Positions 23,262 through 31,460 of a stretch of DNA of 57,257 nt are shown here, in pieces (position 1 is the stretch's first letter; the number at the start of each line of letters is the position of its first letter). Position numbers and translations under genes: made by a program. Under the pieces are notes generated by a model. That model had not been told where the DNA came from. It made no database searches and saw nothing but the letters and a program-made list of their open reading frames with translations. The stretch comes from an uncultured Eubacterium sp. (GTDB lineage Bacteria; Bacillota; Clostridia; Lachnospirales; Lachnospiraceae), in contig CAJTXO010000020.1 in the NCBI GenBank assembly GCA_910583555.1, forward strand, positions 1-57,257. Direction: 5' to 3'.

Positions 23262-24798
23262 GAAGATGGAAGAAAATAGTGAGTTAGAAAGCTTTTTGAA
23301 AAGTTCTTTGTATACATTTATTAGCGGACTAACCAGCTATCTTAATGAAAACAGCATTAATAAGCAGATGGATCGCTTTTTTTCAGATCTCAAGTTAGAG
23401 CTGTATGTTTGGAGCGACAGGTCAGATAATAAGGTGGAGGATTCGCTGAGTGACCAAATTTCAATAAAACGGGCGAAAATTGGCAGTGGCACCGAGGTTC
23501 AAGTAGATAAGGTAGAAGAACAGGATCCCAAAAGAATAAAGGAATACATACGAAACAGTAAAGGTTCGGCTTATGCCATTTCACCCGTTGCCAAAGTGAA
23601 ATATAATGCCGCAAAAGGAATTGTCGGTGAAGTTTGTGTGATGTGGGGGATCGATCTGGGAGAGGAGAAGGGAAAAGCTAAAGAATTCATGGCGGAAGTG
23701 CTGCTTGACTTTTTGTATAAATGTTTCGTCAGCTATCATTTGGATTTTTTGGAAACAGAGGAAGCATCGGTATGGAAGCAAAAAGCAGAGCACTTTAATT
23801 TTACGCTGATCAATGCCTATGTAAAGAATGTATTCTCAACACTTCCGATTCCGCCAGAAGGTTTGATTCGGGAAATTGCGTTTCGTCATTACGAGAAAAG
23901 TGAAGTGTGTGCAACTGTATACTTTGTAGAAAAAGAGGTATGCCAGAAGGTTAGGGAAGAGCATAGGAAAGGTGTAGTCTGGATTGATAAAAACCATGGA
24001 CTGGCAAAGGATCTGGGGAAGAAATGCGATGTGCCTGCGGTGCGAAAAATGCTGGAAACATGTAAAATTGGAAATGCTTTACTGGTTCAAACCGAGTCCG
24101 GAGAGAGAAGCGGCGGGGAAAGTAAAAATAGTGAATATCCGATTGTGGCAGTAATGAGTAAAGAATTAGCAGAAACGTATTCTTTTTGGCTCCAACTGGA
24201 GTTTACAGGGCGGGGAGAATGGCGGCTTTTGGTTAGTAGTGAAGTGGTCTTGGAATATCGGGATGGTGTATATACTGTTAATACGCAGCATTTATATTAT
24301 AACATTAATAAAAAAGTTGAAGAAGTAGCTTTTATACATACAGAAAATAAAGCAAAGTTTATTGACATATTTGAGTGTCTGGATCAATGTCCACATGGAG
24401 CATTGATGATTTTGGGGCATAAGAAACCGATTCAAAACGAGGTGAAACGATTAGCTGATCTGGCCAAAGGGACTATGATTGAAAAGTTAGACTTGTCAGG
24501 CGAGGAAAATTTGAGCCTGTTACAGGGTCTGGCAACGATTGACGGCGCCGTTATGGTGGATTATAATGGTGTTTGTTATGGATTTGGGATCATTTTGGAT
24601 GGCAGAGCAAAGTTGAGGGGAGACATAGGTCGGGGTTCCAGATATAATTCTGCGCTAAATTATGCCACAAACCACAAATGTTATGCGGTTGTTTTTTCGG
24701 AAGACAAAGAGAACGGCATCCAGATCATAGATGGGAAAAAAGAATTCTTAAAACTCGCCAAAAAGAGGTATTGTTCTAATCGAAAGAAGGGGTTGTAA
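23251..24798 (+). CDS. Protein with C-terminal DisA-type (DAC-like) nucleotide domain
   Basis: The protein has 515 residues and is cytoplasmic by composition. Residues 380-495 follow the DisA_N diadenylate cyclase pattern: 'GALMILG' (383-389), a helix, then 'LATIDGAVMVD' with the DGA motif (431-433), then 'GRGSRYNSALNYAT' where canonical enzymes have a TRHRAA motif, then 'CYAVVFSEDKENGIQII' matching the VVSEE strand. The first Arg of RHR is kept and the second is Asn, so activity may be lost or altered; Pfam calls similar variants probable sensor domains (DACNV-like). Residues 1-380 match nothing I recognise. ATG at 23,251 has GGGAG upstream and overlaps the zincin gene. It may make or sense a nucleotide that controls the zincin. 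Confidence 0.7.
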   Translation: MRDEKMEENSELESFLKSSLYTFISGLTSYLNENSINKQMDRFFSDLKLELYVWSDRSDNKVEDSLSDQISIKRAKIGSGTEVQVDKVEEQDPKRIKEYIRNSKGSAYAISPVAKVKYNAAKGIVGEVCVMWGIDLGEEKGKAKEFMAEVLLDFLYKCFVSYHLDFLETEEASVWKQKAEHFNFTLINAYVKNVFSTLPIPPEGLIREIAFRHYEKSEVCATVYFVEKEVCQKVREEHRKGVVWIDKNHGLAKDLGKKCDVPAVRKMLETCKIGNALLVQTESGERSGGESKNSEYPIVAVMSKELAETYSFWLQLEFTGRGEWRLLVSSEVVLEYRDGVYTVNTQHLYYNINKKVEEVAFIHTENKAKFIDIFECLDQCPHGALMILGHKKPIQNEVKRLADLAKGTMIEKLDLSGEENLSLLQGLATIDGAVMVDYNGVCYGFGIILDGRAKLRGDIGRGSRYNSALNYATNHKCYAVVFSEDKENGIQIIDGKKEFLKLAKKRYCSNRKKGL

Positions 24799-24809
24799 AA
24801 ACCCCTTCT
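24785..24809 (+). terminator. Hairpin at the end of the zincin/DisA-like operon
   Basis: AGAAGGGGTT pairs perfectly with AACCCCTTCT around GTAAA. The stop codon of the DisA-like gene lies inside it. No T-run follows on the plus strand, so termination efficiency is uncertain; it separates this operon from the convergent nucleoside phosphorylase gene. Confidence 0.5.
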
Positions 24810-24835
24810 GCCAGTTCTACCAGGGCGCGGCCCCG

Positions 24836-26140
24836 TCACCTGACGACATCCCCTATCAATCTCACCGGCTCTGTTTCCGTGTCTGAAAATCCATAACAAC
24901 CATCCAGCCTCTCAGCCGCCGCATCTGCCAGCTCTTCTTTTGATGTATGCAGCGTTGCAAGCACATCTCCTCGTTTCACAAAGTCATTGATCTTATGCCG
25001 GAGAACGATGCCGGCGCTGAAATCGACCGCATCATCCTTCCGGCTCCTGCCCGCTCCGAGTAACCCGGCGGTCACGCCGAATCCCTCGGAATCCATCGAA
25101 GTAATATACCCATCTTCTTTTGCCCGGTAATCGACTGTGACCGGCGCGGCCGGCAGCTTTTCCGGGTGTTCCATATACGAAACGTCGCCACCCTGCTGTT
25201 CTACCATGGAAAGAAATACTTCCCACGCCCTGCCACTCTCGATGGCGCTCTTTGCCTCCGCTTCCGCCTGTTCGAGCGGGATCTCTTTTCCGAGCGAGAT
25301 CATATGTGCCGCTAATGTATCACAGACGATCCTCAGATCGTCCGGGCCGTTTCCATGCAGGGCGTCGATCGCTTCTTTTACTTCCAGATTATTTCCGATC
25401 GCGAAACCGAGAGGTTCATCCATCGAAGTCAGCTGTGCGACGGTCTGTTTCCCGGCATTCGTTCCGATCGCCACCATTTTCTCGGCTAGAGCCAGCGACT
25501 GCCCGTAATCTTTTATAAAAGCGCCGTTTCCTGTCGTCACGTCCAGCAGGATCTTGTCGCTCCCAGCGGCCAGTTTTTTGCTCATGATCGAGGCGGCGAT
25601 GAGGGGAATGCTGTCGACGGTGGCGGTCACGTCGCGCAGCGCGTAGATTCGCTTGTCGGCGGGGGCGAGATCGTCGGTCTGCCCGTTCACGCATATGCCG
25701 ACGGACTGCACGGCCTGAAAAAATTCCGCCGCGGACAAGTCTGTGCGGAAGCCGGGGATGGATTCCAGTTTGTCGATCGTCCCGCCGGTAAAGCCGAGGC
25801 CGCGGCCGCTCATTTTCGCGACGGGGATGCCGCAGGCCGCGGCGACCGGGCCGATGATGAGCGTCGTTTTGTCGCCGACGCCGCCGGTGCTGTGTTTATC
25901 TACTTTTATCCCTTTGACGGGGGAGAGGTCGCTGACGGAACCGGAATCCCGCATCGCAAGCGTCAGTGTGGTGAGTTCCCTGTCATTCAGGCCGGTAAAA
26001 CAGATGGCCATGAGCATGGCCGACATCTGGTAATCCGGGATGCTGCCATTACAGTACCCCTCGACCATTTGCTTGATCTCGTCATCTGATAGCTCGCTGT
26101 CTCGTTTCTTCTTATGGATCAGATCCACAAACCGTTCCAT
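24836..26140 (-). CDS. pdp: Pyrimidine-nucleoside phosphorylase
   Basis: The 434-residue enzyme splits thymidine or uridine with phosphate to the base and (deoxy)ribose 1-phosphate in nucleoside salvage. The phosphate-binding stretch 'KHSTGGVGDKTTL' (82-94) and the family signature 'MSGRGLGFTGGTIDKLES' are intact, and length is standard. The C-terminal domain ends in 'VRLIGDVVR'. AAAGGAG lies 8 bases before the ATG. Thymidine phosphorylase (DeoA) is the alternative, but length and a Firmicute context favour Pdp. It is transcribed alone; the 200 bp upstream hold short imperfect repeats of the type AGGACCTGCCGCA. Confidence 0.93.
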   Translation of the reverse strand: MERFVDLIHKKKRDSELSDDEIKQMVEGYCNGSIPDYQMSAMLMAICFTGLNDRELTTLTLAMRDSGSVSDLSPVKGIKVDKHSTGGVGDKTTLIIGPVAAACGIPVAKMSGRGLGFTGGTIDKLESIPGFRTDLSAAEFFQAVQSVGICVNGQTDDLAPADKRIYALRDVTATVDSIPLIAASIMSKKLAAGSDKILLDVTTGNGAFIKDYGQSLALAEKMVAIGTNAGKQTVAQLTSMDEPLGFAIGNNLEVKEAIDALHGNGPDDLRIVCDTLAAHMISLGKEIPLEQAEAEAKSAIESGRAWEVFLSMVEQQGGDVSYMEHPEKLPAAPVTVDYRAKEDGYITSMDSEGFGVTAGLLGAGRSRKDDAVDFSAGIVLRHKINDFVKRGDVLATLHTSKEELADAAAERLDGCYGFSDTETEPVRLIGDVVR

Positions 26141-26390
26141 ATAATCGCTCCTTTCTCATGCCAACCGCATTTCAGGTCCAGATACACAGGACCTGCCGCA
26201 GAAGTCCCAGCGCAGAGTACCTGCCACACAAGTCATGATGCAGGACCTGCCGCAAATACGCTGATATCATGAATTAAGTATAGCATAAAATCAGAAAATA
26301 TGGTAGAATACTCTTAAAATACATATGGAAAACAAAAACCCGCTCTCTGGCGCTCAAGTGCCGCGGGGTTGTTTCAGAATGGAGGATTTT

Positions 26391-27929
26391 ATGTCAACGG
26401 ATTCGATCATCGTTTTATCTGCTTTTATCGCATACCTGTTGCTCATGATTGTGATCGGTATACTATCGATGAAAAAGACAAACAGTACAGAGGATTATTT
26501 TTTAGGCGGCCGCGGCCTGAATGGATGGGTGGCTGCCCTGTCGGCGCAGGCGTCGGACATGAGTGGGTGGCTTCTGATGGGGCTGCCGGGTTCGATCTAC
26601 GCATTTGGAACCGGACAGGCCTGGATTGCCATCGGTCTGTTTCTCGGGACAGTCGCAAACTGGCTTTTGATCTCAAAACGGCTCAGACGGTACACGATCG
26701 TAGCGAATAATTCGCTTACGCTGCCGGAATTTTTGGAAAACCGGTATCATGATGAGAAGCGGGTGCTCTTATTTATATCATCGGTCGTCATCGTTATTTT
26801 CTTTCTCGTCTATACGGCTTCTGCGCTGGCTTCGGGTGGAAAACTGTTTCACACGGTATTTGGCGTCAATTACCATCTCGCGCTCGGCATCGGCGCGGCC
26901 GTTATTCTCGTTTACACGTTTTTGGGCGGATTTCTCGCGGTGTGTACGACCGATTTCATTCAGGGGATGTTGATGCTTGTCGGTCTTCTCATCGTTCCTA
27001 TCGTAGCATATGGAGCGATCAGCAGTGATTTCGTGGAACGGCTTACGTCAACCGGTGTCGAATACAGCGATTATATGAGCCTCTTTTCCAATGGAGGAAA
27101 ACCGTATTCGATCGTTGACATTTTATCACAGCTCGCCTGGGGACTCGGATATTGTGGGATGCCCCATATTCTCGTAAGGTTTATGGCGGTGAAAAATGAG
27201 AAGGAATTGAAAAAATCGAGCGTTATTGCAATCGTGTGGGTATTTCTGTCGCTTGTGATGGCGTGTGTGATTGGCGTGGTAGGACGGGCGTTCCTGGCAC
27301 CGGCTATTTTGGAGGATGGCGCTTCGGAAAGCGTATTTATCTCGCTGATCAATCAGGTATTTAATGAAAATCTGGCGCTGCCGTTTATCGGGGGACTGTT
27401 CCTCTGCGGTATCCTGGCGGCGATCATGTCTACCGCAGACTCCCAGCTTCTGGTGTGCGCGTCTTCCGTTTCCAAGGACATTTACAAAAATGTGCTGAAG
27501 CCGAAGGCATCGGATCAGACGGTTTTGAAAGTCAGCCGTATCACGGTGATCGTTGTGGCGGTTCTGGCGTTCTTTATCGCATGGGATCCGGACAGCAGCA
27601 TCATGGCGCTCGTGTCGGATGCGTGGGCCGGCCTCGGTTCGGCATTCGGGCCGATCGTCGTCTGCTCGCTGTTCTGGAGGCGGACGAACTTTGCCGGCGC
27701 GGTGGCCGGGATCGTGTCCGGCGGACTGACGGTCATTGTATGGGATTATCTCCCGCTCGTGAACGGGGCGACGATCTATGAGGCGACGGGCATCTATTCG
27801 CTGCTCGTCGGGTTCGCGATCAGTCTTGTCTGCATCGTCGTATTCAGTCTGATGACGGAGGCACCGTCGCAGGAAATCTTAGAGGAATTTGAAAAGAGCC
27901 TTTTAGACAAAAATAATGAAAAATATTAA
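26391..27929 (+). CDS. putP: Sodium/proline symporter
   Basis: The 512-residue carrier of the solute:sodium symporter family imports proline with Na+. Thirteen hydrophobic segments are evident. 'TEDYFLGGRGLNGWVAALSA' followed by 'ASDMSGWLLMGLPG' is the conserved start, and 'GILAAIMSTADSQLLVCASS' carries the Na+-site Ser/Asp cluster of TM8. ATG at 26,391 with GGAGG is preferred to an upstream in-frame ATG that overlaps a hairpin-like leader. A Na+-coupled importer fits the Na+-type ATP synthase seen later in the window. Confidence 0.93.
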   Translation: MSTDSIIVLSAFIAYLLLMIVIGILSMKKTNSTEDYFLGGRGLNGWVAALSAQASDMSGWLLMGLPGSIYAFGTGQAWIAIGLFLGTVANWLLISKRLRRYTIVANNSLTLPEFLENRYHDEKRVLLFISSVVIVIFFLVYTASALASGGKLFHTVFGVNYHLALGIGAAVILVYTFLGGFLAVCTTDFIQGMLMLVGLLIVPIVAYGAISSDFVERLTSTGVEYSDYMSLFSNGGKPYSIVDILSQLAWGLGYCGMPHILVRFMAVKNEKELKKSSVIAIVWVFLSLVMACVIGVVGRAFLAPAILEDGASESVFISLINQVFNENLALPFIGGLFLCGILAAIMSTADSQLLVCASSVSKDIYKNVLKPKASDQTVLKVSRITVIVVAVLAFFIAWDPDSSIMALVSDAWAGLGSAFGPIVVCSLFWRRTNFAGAVAGIVSGGLTVIVWDYLPLVNGATIYEATGIYSLLVGFAISLVCIVVFSLMTEAPSQEILEEFEKSLLDKNNEKY

Positions 27930-28060
27930 AAAAATATGTGCAAATTGCCAGTTGCAATTGTCATCATCGGTGCTATGATAAAGTACGGATAAAAAGTAAA
28001 ATATCGTTTTACATAAGGGATTAAGAGGAGACGGTATTTAGTATAGGAGGAATGATAGCG

Positions 28061-29419
28061 ATGACGGTCGCACAGATTTTGGCATTGGTGATTTTTGTAG
28101 TTATGTTTGTTATGATCGTAATGGAGCATTTTGAGCGGCAGAACATTACGATCGGCTGCGGTATCTTAACGCTGCTGCTTGTTTTTGGGGTTGGCATGCG
28201 CAGTATGGATGCCATTGTAAAAACCCTGAACCTGCAGAGTATTTTTACTCTGGATTTCTGGTACGCGGCGGGAGAGTCCGCGGAGTCGTCCAGCGGGATC
28301 AACTGGTCAACGATCATTTTTATCGCGGGTATGATGATCATGGTCGAGGGGATGGCAAAGGCGGGATTTTTCCAGTGGCTCTGTATGAGACTGGCAAAAC
28401 TCGTCCACTATAAGCCGATACCGTTGTTTATTGCATTTATGCTTATGTCGTCGGTTCTTGCCATGTTTATCGACAGCATAACGGTCATCCTGTTTTTGGC
28501 GGCTGTCACTGTGGAACTGGCAAAGCTGTTAAAGATCGACCCGGTACCGATGATCCTGTCAGAAATATTTTGTGCCAATTTGGGCGGCTCGGCTACGATG
28601 TGCGGAGATCCGCCGAATATCATCATCGGGACATCCCTCGGATACTCGTTCTGGGATTTCCTCAGCAATACAGGTGTGATCGCCGGGGTCAGTCTGATCA
28701 TCGTCATATTTTATTTCTATTTTGCCTACCGGAAAGAATTGCTCCGGGAGAGCGGTGAGAAGGTCGATCCGTCGGTGCTGCCCGATCCGAAGGATGCGAT
28801 CAAGAGTAAACGGGAATTTGCGACGAGTTGTGTTATTTTCGGCTGCGCGGTCGTTATGCTCGTAACGCATGCCCAGACGGGATTGACGGTGGCCTTTATC
28901 GGTGCGGTAATCGCGATCGTCACGCTGGTCACGGCGGGAAGTTTTGCGCTGGAGCTTTTGAAAAAAGTAGATTACAAGACACTATTGTTTTTCGTCGGAC
29001 TGTTTATGGTCGTGGGCGGCCTGGAGCAGACCGGTGTATTGGAGATCATAGCAGGATTTATCGGCAAGATCAGCGGCGGAAACCTGATGCTGATGGTGGC
29101 TATCATTATATGGTTGTCGGCGGTTGCAAGCGCGTTTGTGGACAATATCCCGTTTGCGGCGACGATGATCCCCGTTGTCCGGAGCCTTGCGATGACACAG
29201 GGCGTCGATCTGAACACGCTCTCCTGGGCGCTGTCGATGGGAACGGACATCGGTGGCAGCGCGACCCCGATTGGCGCATCGGCCAATGTAGTAGGTACTT
29301 CGGTGGCGCTGAAAAACGGTTATCCGATCAGCTGGGCTAAATACTGTAAAACAGCGGCTCCGGCGACGATCATCGTGGTGACTGTATCCATGCTGATCAT
29401 TTTTGCGCGATACTGTTAA
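28061..29419 (+). CDS. ArsB/NhaD-superfamily ion transporter
   Basis: The 452-residue membrane protein has about 12 segments. The paired hallmark motifs of the ion-transporter superfamily are present: 'GGSATMCGDPPNIIIGTSLG' in the first half and 'AFVDNIPFAATMIPV' with 'GGSATPIGASANVVG' in the second. Members exchange Na+/H+ or move arsenite, citrate or other anions; sequence alone does not choose. The start at 28,061 gives a 10-base gap from AGGAGG. It is followed 28 bp later by a kinase-like gene, probably in one transcript ending at the terminator at 30,051. Confidence 0.85.
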   Translation: MTVAQILALVIFVVMFVMIVMEHFERQNITIGCGILTLLLVFGVGMRSMDAIVKTLNLQSIFTLDFWYAAGESAESSSGINWSTIIFIAGMMIMVEGMAKAGFFQWLCMRLAKLVHYKPIPLFIAFMLMSSVLAMFIDSITVILFLAAVTVELAKLLKIDPVPMILSEIFCANLGGSATMCGDPPNIIIGTSLGYSFWDFLSNTGVIAGVSLIIVIFYFYFAYRKELLRESGEKVDPSVLPDPKDAIKSKREFATSCVIFGCAVVMLVTHAQTGLTVAFIGAVIAIVTLVTAGSFALELLKKVDYKTLLFFVGLFMVVGGLEQTGVLEIIAGFIGKISGGNLMLMVAIIIWLSAVASAFVDNIPFAATMIPVVRSLAMTQGVDLNTLSWALSMGTDIGGSATPIGASANVVGTSVALKNGYPISWAKYCKTAAPATIIVVTVSMLIIFARYC

Positions 29420-29447
29420 TAGGTTTTCTTGAAAGGAGGCAATGCGG

Positions 29448-30041
29448 ATGGATAAACAGGTCATTATTTCGATCAATCGCGAGTACGGAAGCGGCGGACA
29501 CGTGATTGCGGAGCAGATTGCCAAAGATATGGATCTTCCGATCTATGACCACAATATGTTGGATAAGATTGCAGAGGAAAAGGGAGTAAAGGTAGAGCAC
29601 TTTCATGGATTTGACGAGAAACCGAGGATCCCGTTGATTTCCAGAAGCGTGAGGGGACATTCCAATTCGATGGAAGAGCATTTGGCGGAACTGCAGTTTG
29701 AATACCTGAGAAACAAGGCGGATAGCGGAGAATCGTTTGTTGTCGTTGGCCGGTGTTCGGAAACGGTGTTAAAGGATCACGGAAATCTGATCTCTGTTTT
29801 CGTCCTTGCCGACCGAAATGATAAAGTAGACCGGGTTAGTAAAAAGTATAACTTATCCGTCGGGGATGCCGTGTCGAAAATGAACCGGCACGACCGCTAC
29901 CGGAAGCATTATCATAACAGCTATTCTCCGTACCGGTGGGGCGATTCCAGGGGTTATGACCTCTGTATCAACAGCAGCCGGCTGGGGTTTGACGGAACGG
30001 TGAAGATGATTGAACATTATATTGAAAGCCGGATCTTATAA
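29448..30041 (+). CDS. Cytidylate kinase-like family protein
   Basis: The 197-residue protein starts 'MDKQVIISINREYGSGGHVI', the altered P-loop of the cytidylate-kinase-like family (INREYGSGG in place of GxxxxGKS). The substrate-binding Arg/Asp region ('VVGRCSETVLKDHGNLISVF') and a lid with 'MNRHDRYRKHYHNSYS' are also typical. These proteins are common in Clostridia and may phosphorylate a nucleotide or regulate; the physiological substrate is not established. AAAGGAGG lies 8 bases before 29,448, which beats an ATG two codons earlier. A strong terminator follows. Confidence 0.85.
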   Translation: MDKQVIISINREYGSGGHVIAEQIAKDMDLPIYDHNMLDKIAEEKGVKVEHFHGFDEKPRIPLISRSVRGHSNSMEEHLAELQFEYLRNKADSGESFVVVGRCSETVLKDHGNLISVFVLADRNDKVDRVSKKYNLSVGDAVSKMNRHDRYRKHYHNSYSPYRWGDSRGYDLCINSSRLGFDGTVKMIEHYIESRIL

Positions 30042-30050
30042 AATGGGAAA

Positions 30051-30101
30051 AGAAGAGGCGGACTGGGAATCAGGGTTCTCAGTCCGCCCCTTCTTTTTCT
30101 A
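30051..30101 (+). terminator. Rho-independent terminator
   Basis: AGAAGAGGCGGACTG pairs with CAGTCCGCCCCTTCT with minor bulges, then TTTTTC follows. It ends the transporter/kinase-like transcript and probably also serves the convergent gene at 30,142. Confidence 0.85.
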
Positions 30102-30141
30102 ACAGGCCAACAGTAAGATGTACACTCAGGCAGGGGGGAAG

Positions 30142-30609
30142 TCATCCCTTCTTACTTACCTTCTGAAGTGCCTTTAATTTAGTGCGCTGGAAGAATCCCA
30201 GTTTTTCCTGAGGACTTAACAGCACGTTTCGGGAACCTTTTACGTCCATGATGTAGATCCCGCTCAAAACGACCTTTAACTCTTTCTTTACCGGGAGCAG
30301 GGGGAAGATCTTTTCGTCACACATGAGCGACATGATCTTCGGCCCGATCTTCGCCTTTACGATAGGAACTTTGGAGCGCCGCAAATATTTGGGCGTATTA
30401 TCGAGTATGGCTTTGGGAAGTCCCGATTCCGTCAGCTTCATCCGTTTTTTATCTATGACGAGAATAGACGTCACCTGTGAGGCCGCTTCCATCTGTGACT
30501 GCGAGGCCTCCTGTTTTTTCTGCAGCTTTTTGCCGATGATGGACAATACAATAAATGCTACTAATAGGACAGCAAGAACAATGCAAAGGATGATCAAAAA
30601 GGTTTTCAC
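30142..30609 (-). CDS. Membrane-anchored protein of unknown function
   Basis: The 155-residue protein starts with one membrane segment ('FLIILCIVLAVLLVAFIVL') and continues with a basic soluble domain that has a positively charged end ('RTKLKALQKVSKKG'), suggesting a cytoplasmic domain held at the membrane. 'KVPIVKAKIGPKIMSLMCDE' and 'LKVVLSGIYIMDVKG' look like beta-rich segments. No family is recognised. AGAGGT lies before the ATG. Its neighbours concern lipid and wall metabolism (PlsC, VanY), which may hint at an envelope role. Confidence 0.7.
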   Translation of the reverse strand: MKTFLIILCIVLAVLLVAFIVLSIIGKKLQKKQEASQSQMEAASQVTSILVIDKKRMKLTESGLPKAILDNTPKYLRRSKVPIVKAKIGPKIMSLMCDEKIFPLLPVKKELKVVLSGIYIMDVKGSRNVLLSPQEKLGFFQRTKLKALQKVSKKG

Positions 30610-30725
30610 GTTGTCCGTACCTCTCTTTCTTTTTCGTATTTGCCAGGCAGGCAGCCGGGCTTAATATGTGCAGCGGTTATCCGCACAACTATTCTAACAT
30701 GTTTTTGATAAAATGAAAAGGGAAA

Positions 30726-31460
30726 TTACACGATCTGCTTTTGATCGTACATGTTTTGTACGATCTGCTGTACCTGGGAGCCGATGTGTTTCTTCTCTTC
30801 CTTATCAAGTTTATCCACGTAGAGCGGTTTGCCGAACTCGATTGAAATATGACCGCCCCGCACCCAGGGGACATGGTTTTCCAGTATGTTTTCCGTGTTT
30901 TTAATGCAGACGGGAACGATCGGCGCGTTTGTTTTCGTGGCAATCTTCATGCTGCCCTCTTTAAAGGGAAGAAGAGTGTCCGTCGCGTTTCTCGTGCCCT
31001 CCGGTGCGATGTAAATAGAATAACCATCTTTGATCAGCGCGATGGCGTTCAGTATGACCCCCATGTTTTGTTTCATGTCGCCGCGGTCCATGAAGAGGCA
31101 GTTTAAAAAGTACATCCACTGCGCGATCATCGGAACCCGTTTGAGTTCGATCTTTGACACAAACGCGACCTGTACGCCGGCGGACGCGATGACAGCGTAG
31201 GCGAGGATGATGTCATAAAAACTCCTGTGATTAGCAGCGAACATAACGGGAGTATCTGTCGGGATGTTTTCAATCCCGATAACTTCTTTTTTGCATCCCG
31301 ACAGGAACATACCAAAATGAAACGCCAATTTCACAACGCTAAGAGCAAATGCTGCCGCCGCTTTCTGATCGATCTTCCTGATCACGCATTCTATGAGCAG
31401 TAACGGTATGCTTATGACGCAGAGAAGAAGATAGGTGATCAGCATAAGTATTGTTCTCAT
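30726..31460 (-). CDS. plsC: 1-acyl-sn-glycerol-3-phosphate acyltransferase
   Basis: The 244-residue membrane-associated enzyme acylates lysophosphatidic acid to phosphatidic acid in phospholipid synthesis. The acyltransferase motif I is 'NHRSFYD' (NHX4D) and motif III is 'APEGTRN'; 'MDRGD' lies between. An N-terminal hydrophobic segment anchors it. The start overlaps the stop of the VanY-type gene by 4 bp, so the two are coupled. Confidence 0.9.
   Translation of the reverse strand: MRTILMLITYLLLCVISIPLLLIECVIRKIDQKAAAAFALSVVKLAFHFGMFLSGCKKEVIGIENIPTDTPVMFAANHRSFYDIILAYAVIASAGVQVAFVSKIELKRVPMIAQWMYFLNCLFMDRGDMKQNMGVILNAIALIKDGYSIYIAPEGTRNATDTLLPFKEGSMKIATKTNAPIVPVCIKNTENILENHVPWVRGGHISIEFGKPLYVDKLDKEEKKHIGSQVQQIVQNMYDQKQIV

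Noticed and set aside
26141..26390. Repeated AGGACCTGCCGCA motifs before putP as a riboswitch
   Set aside because: The copies are short, do not form a consistent fold and match no aptamer I know.
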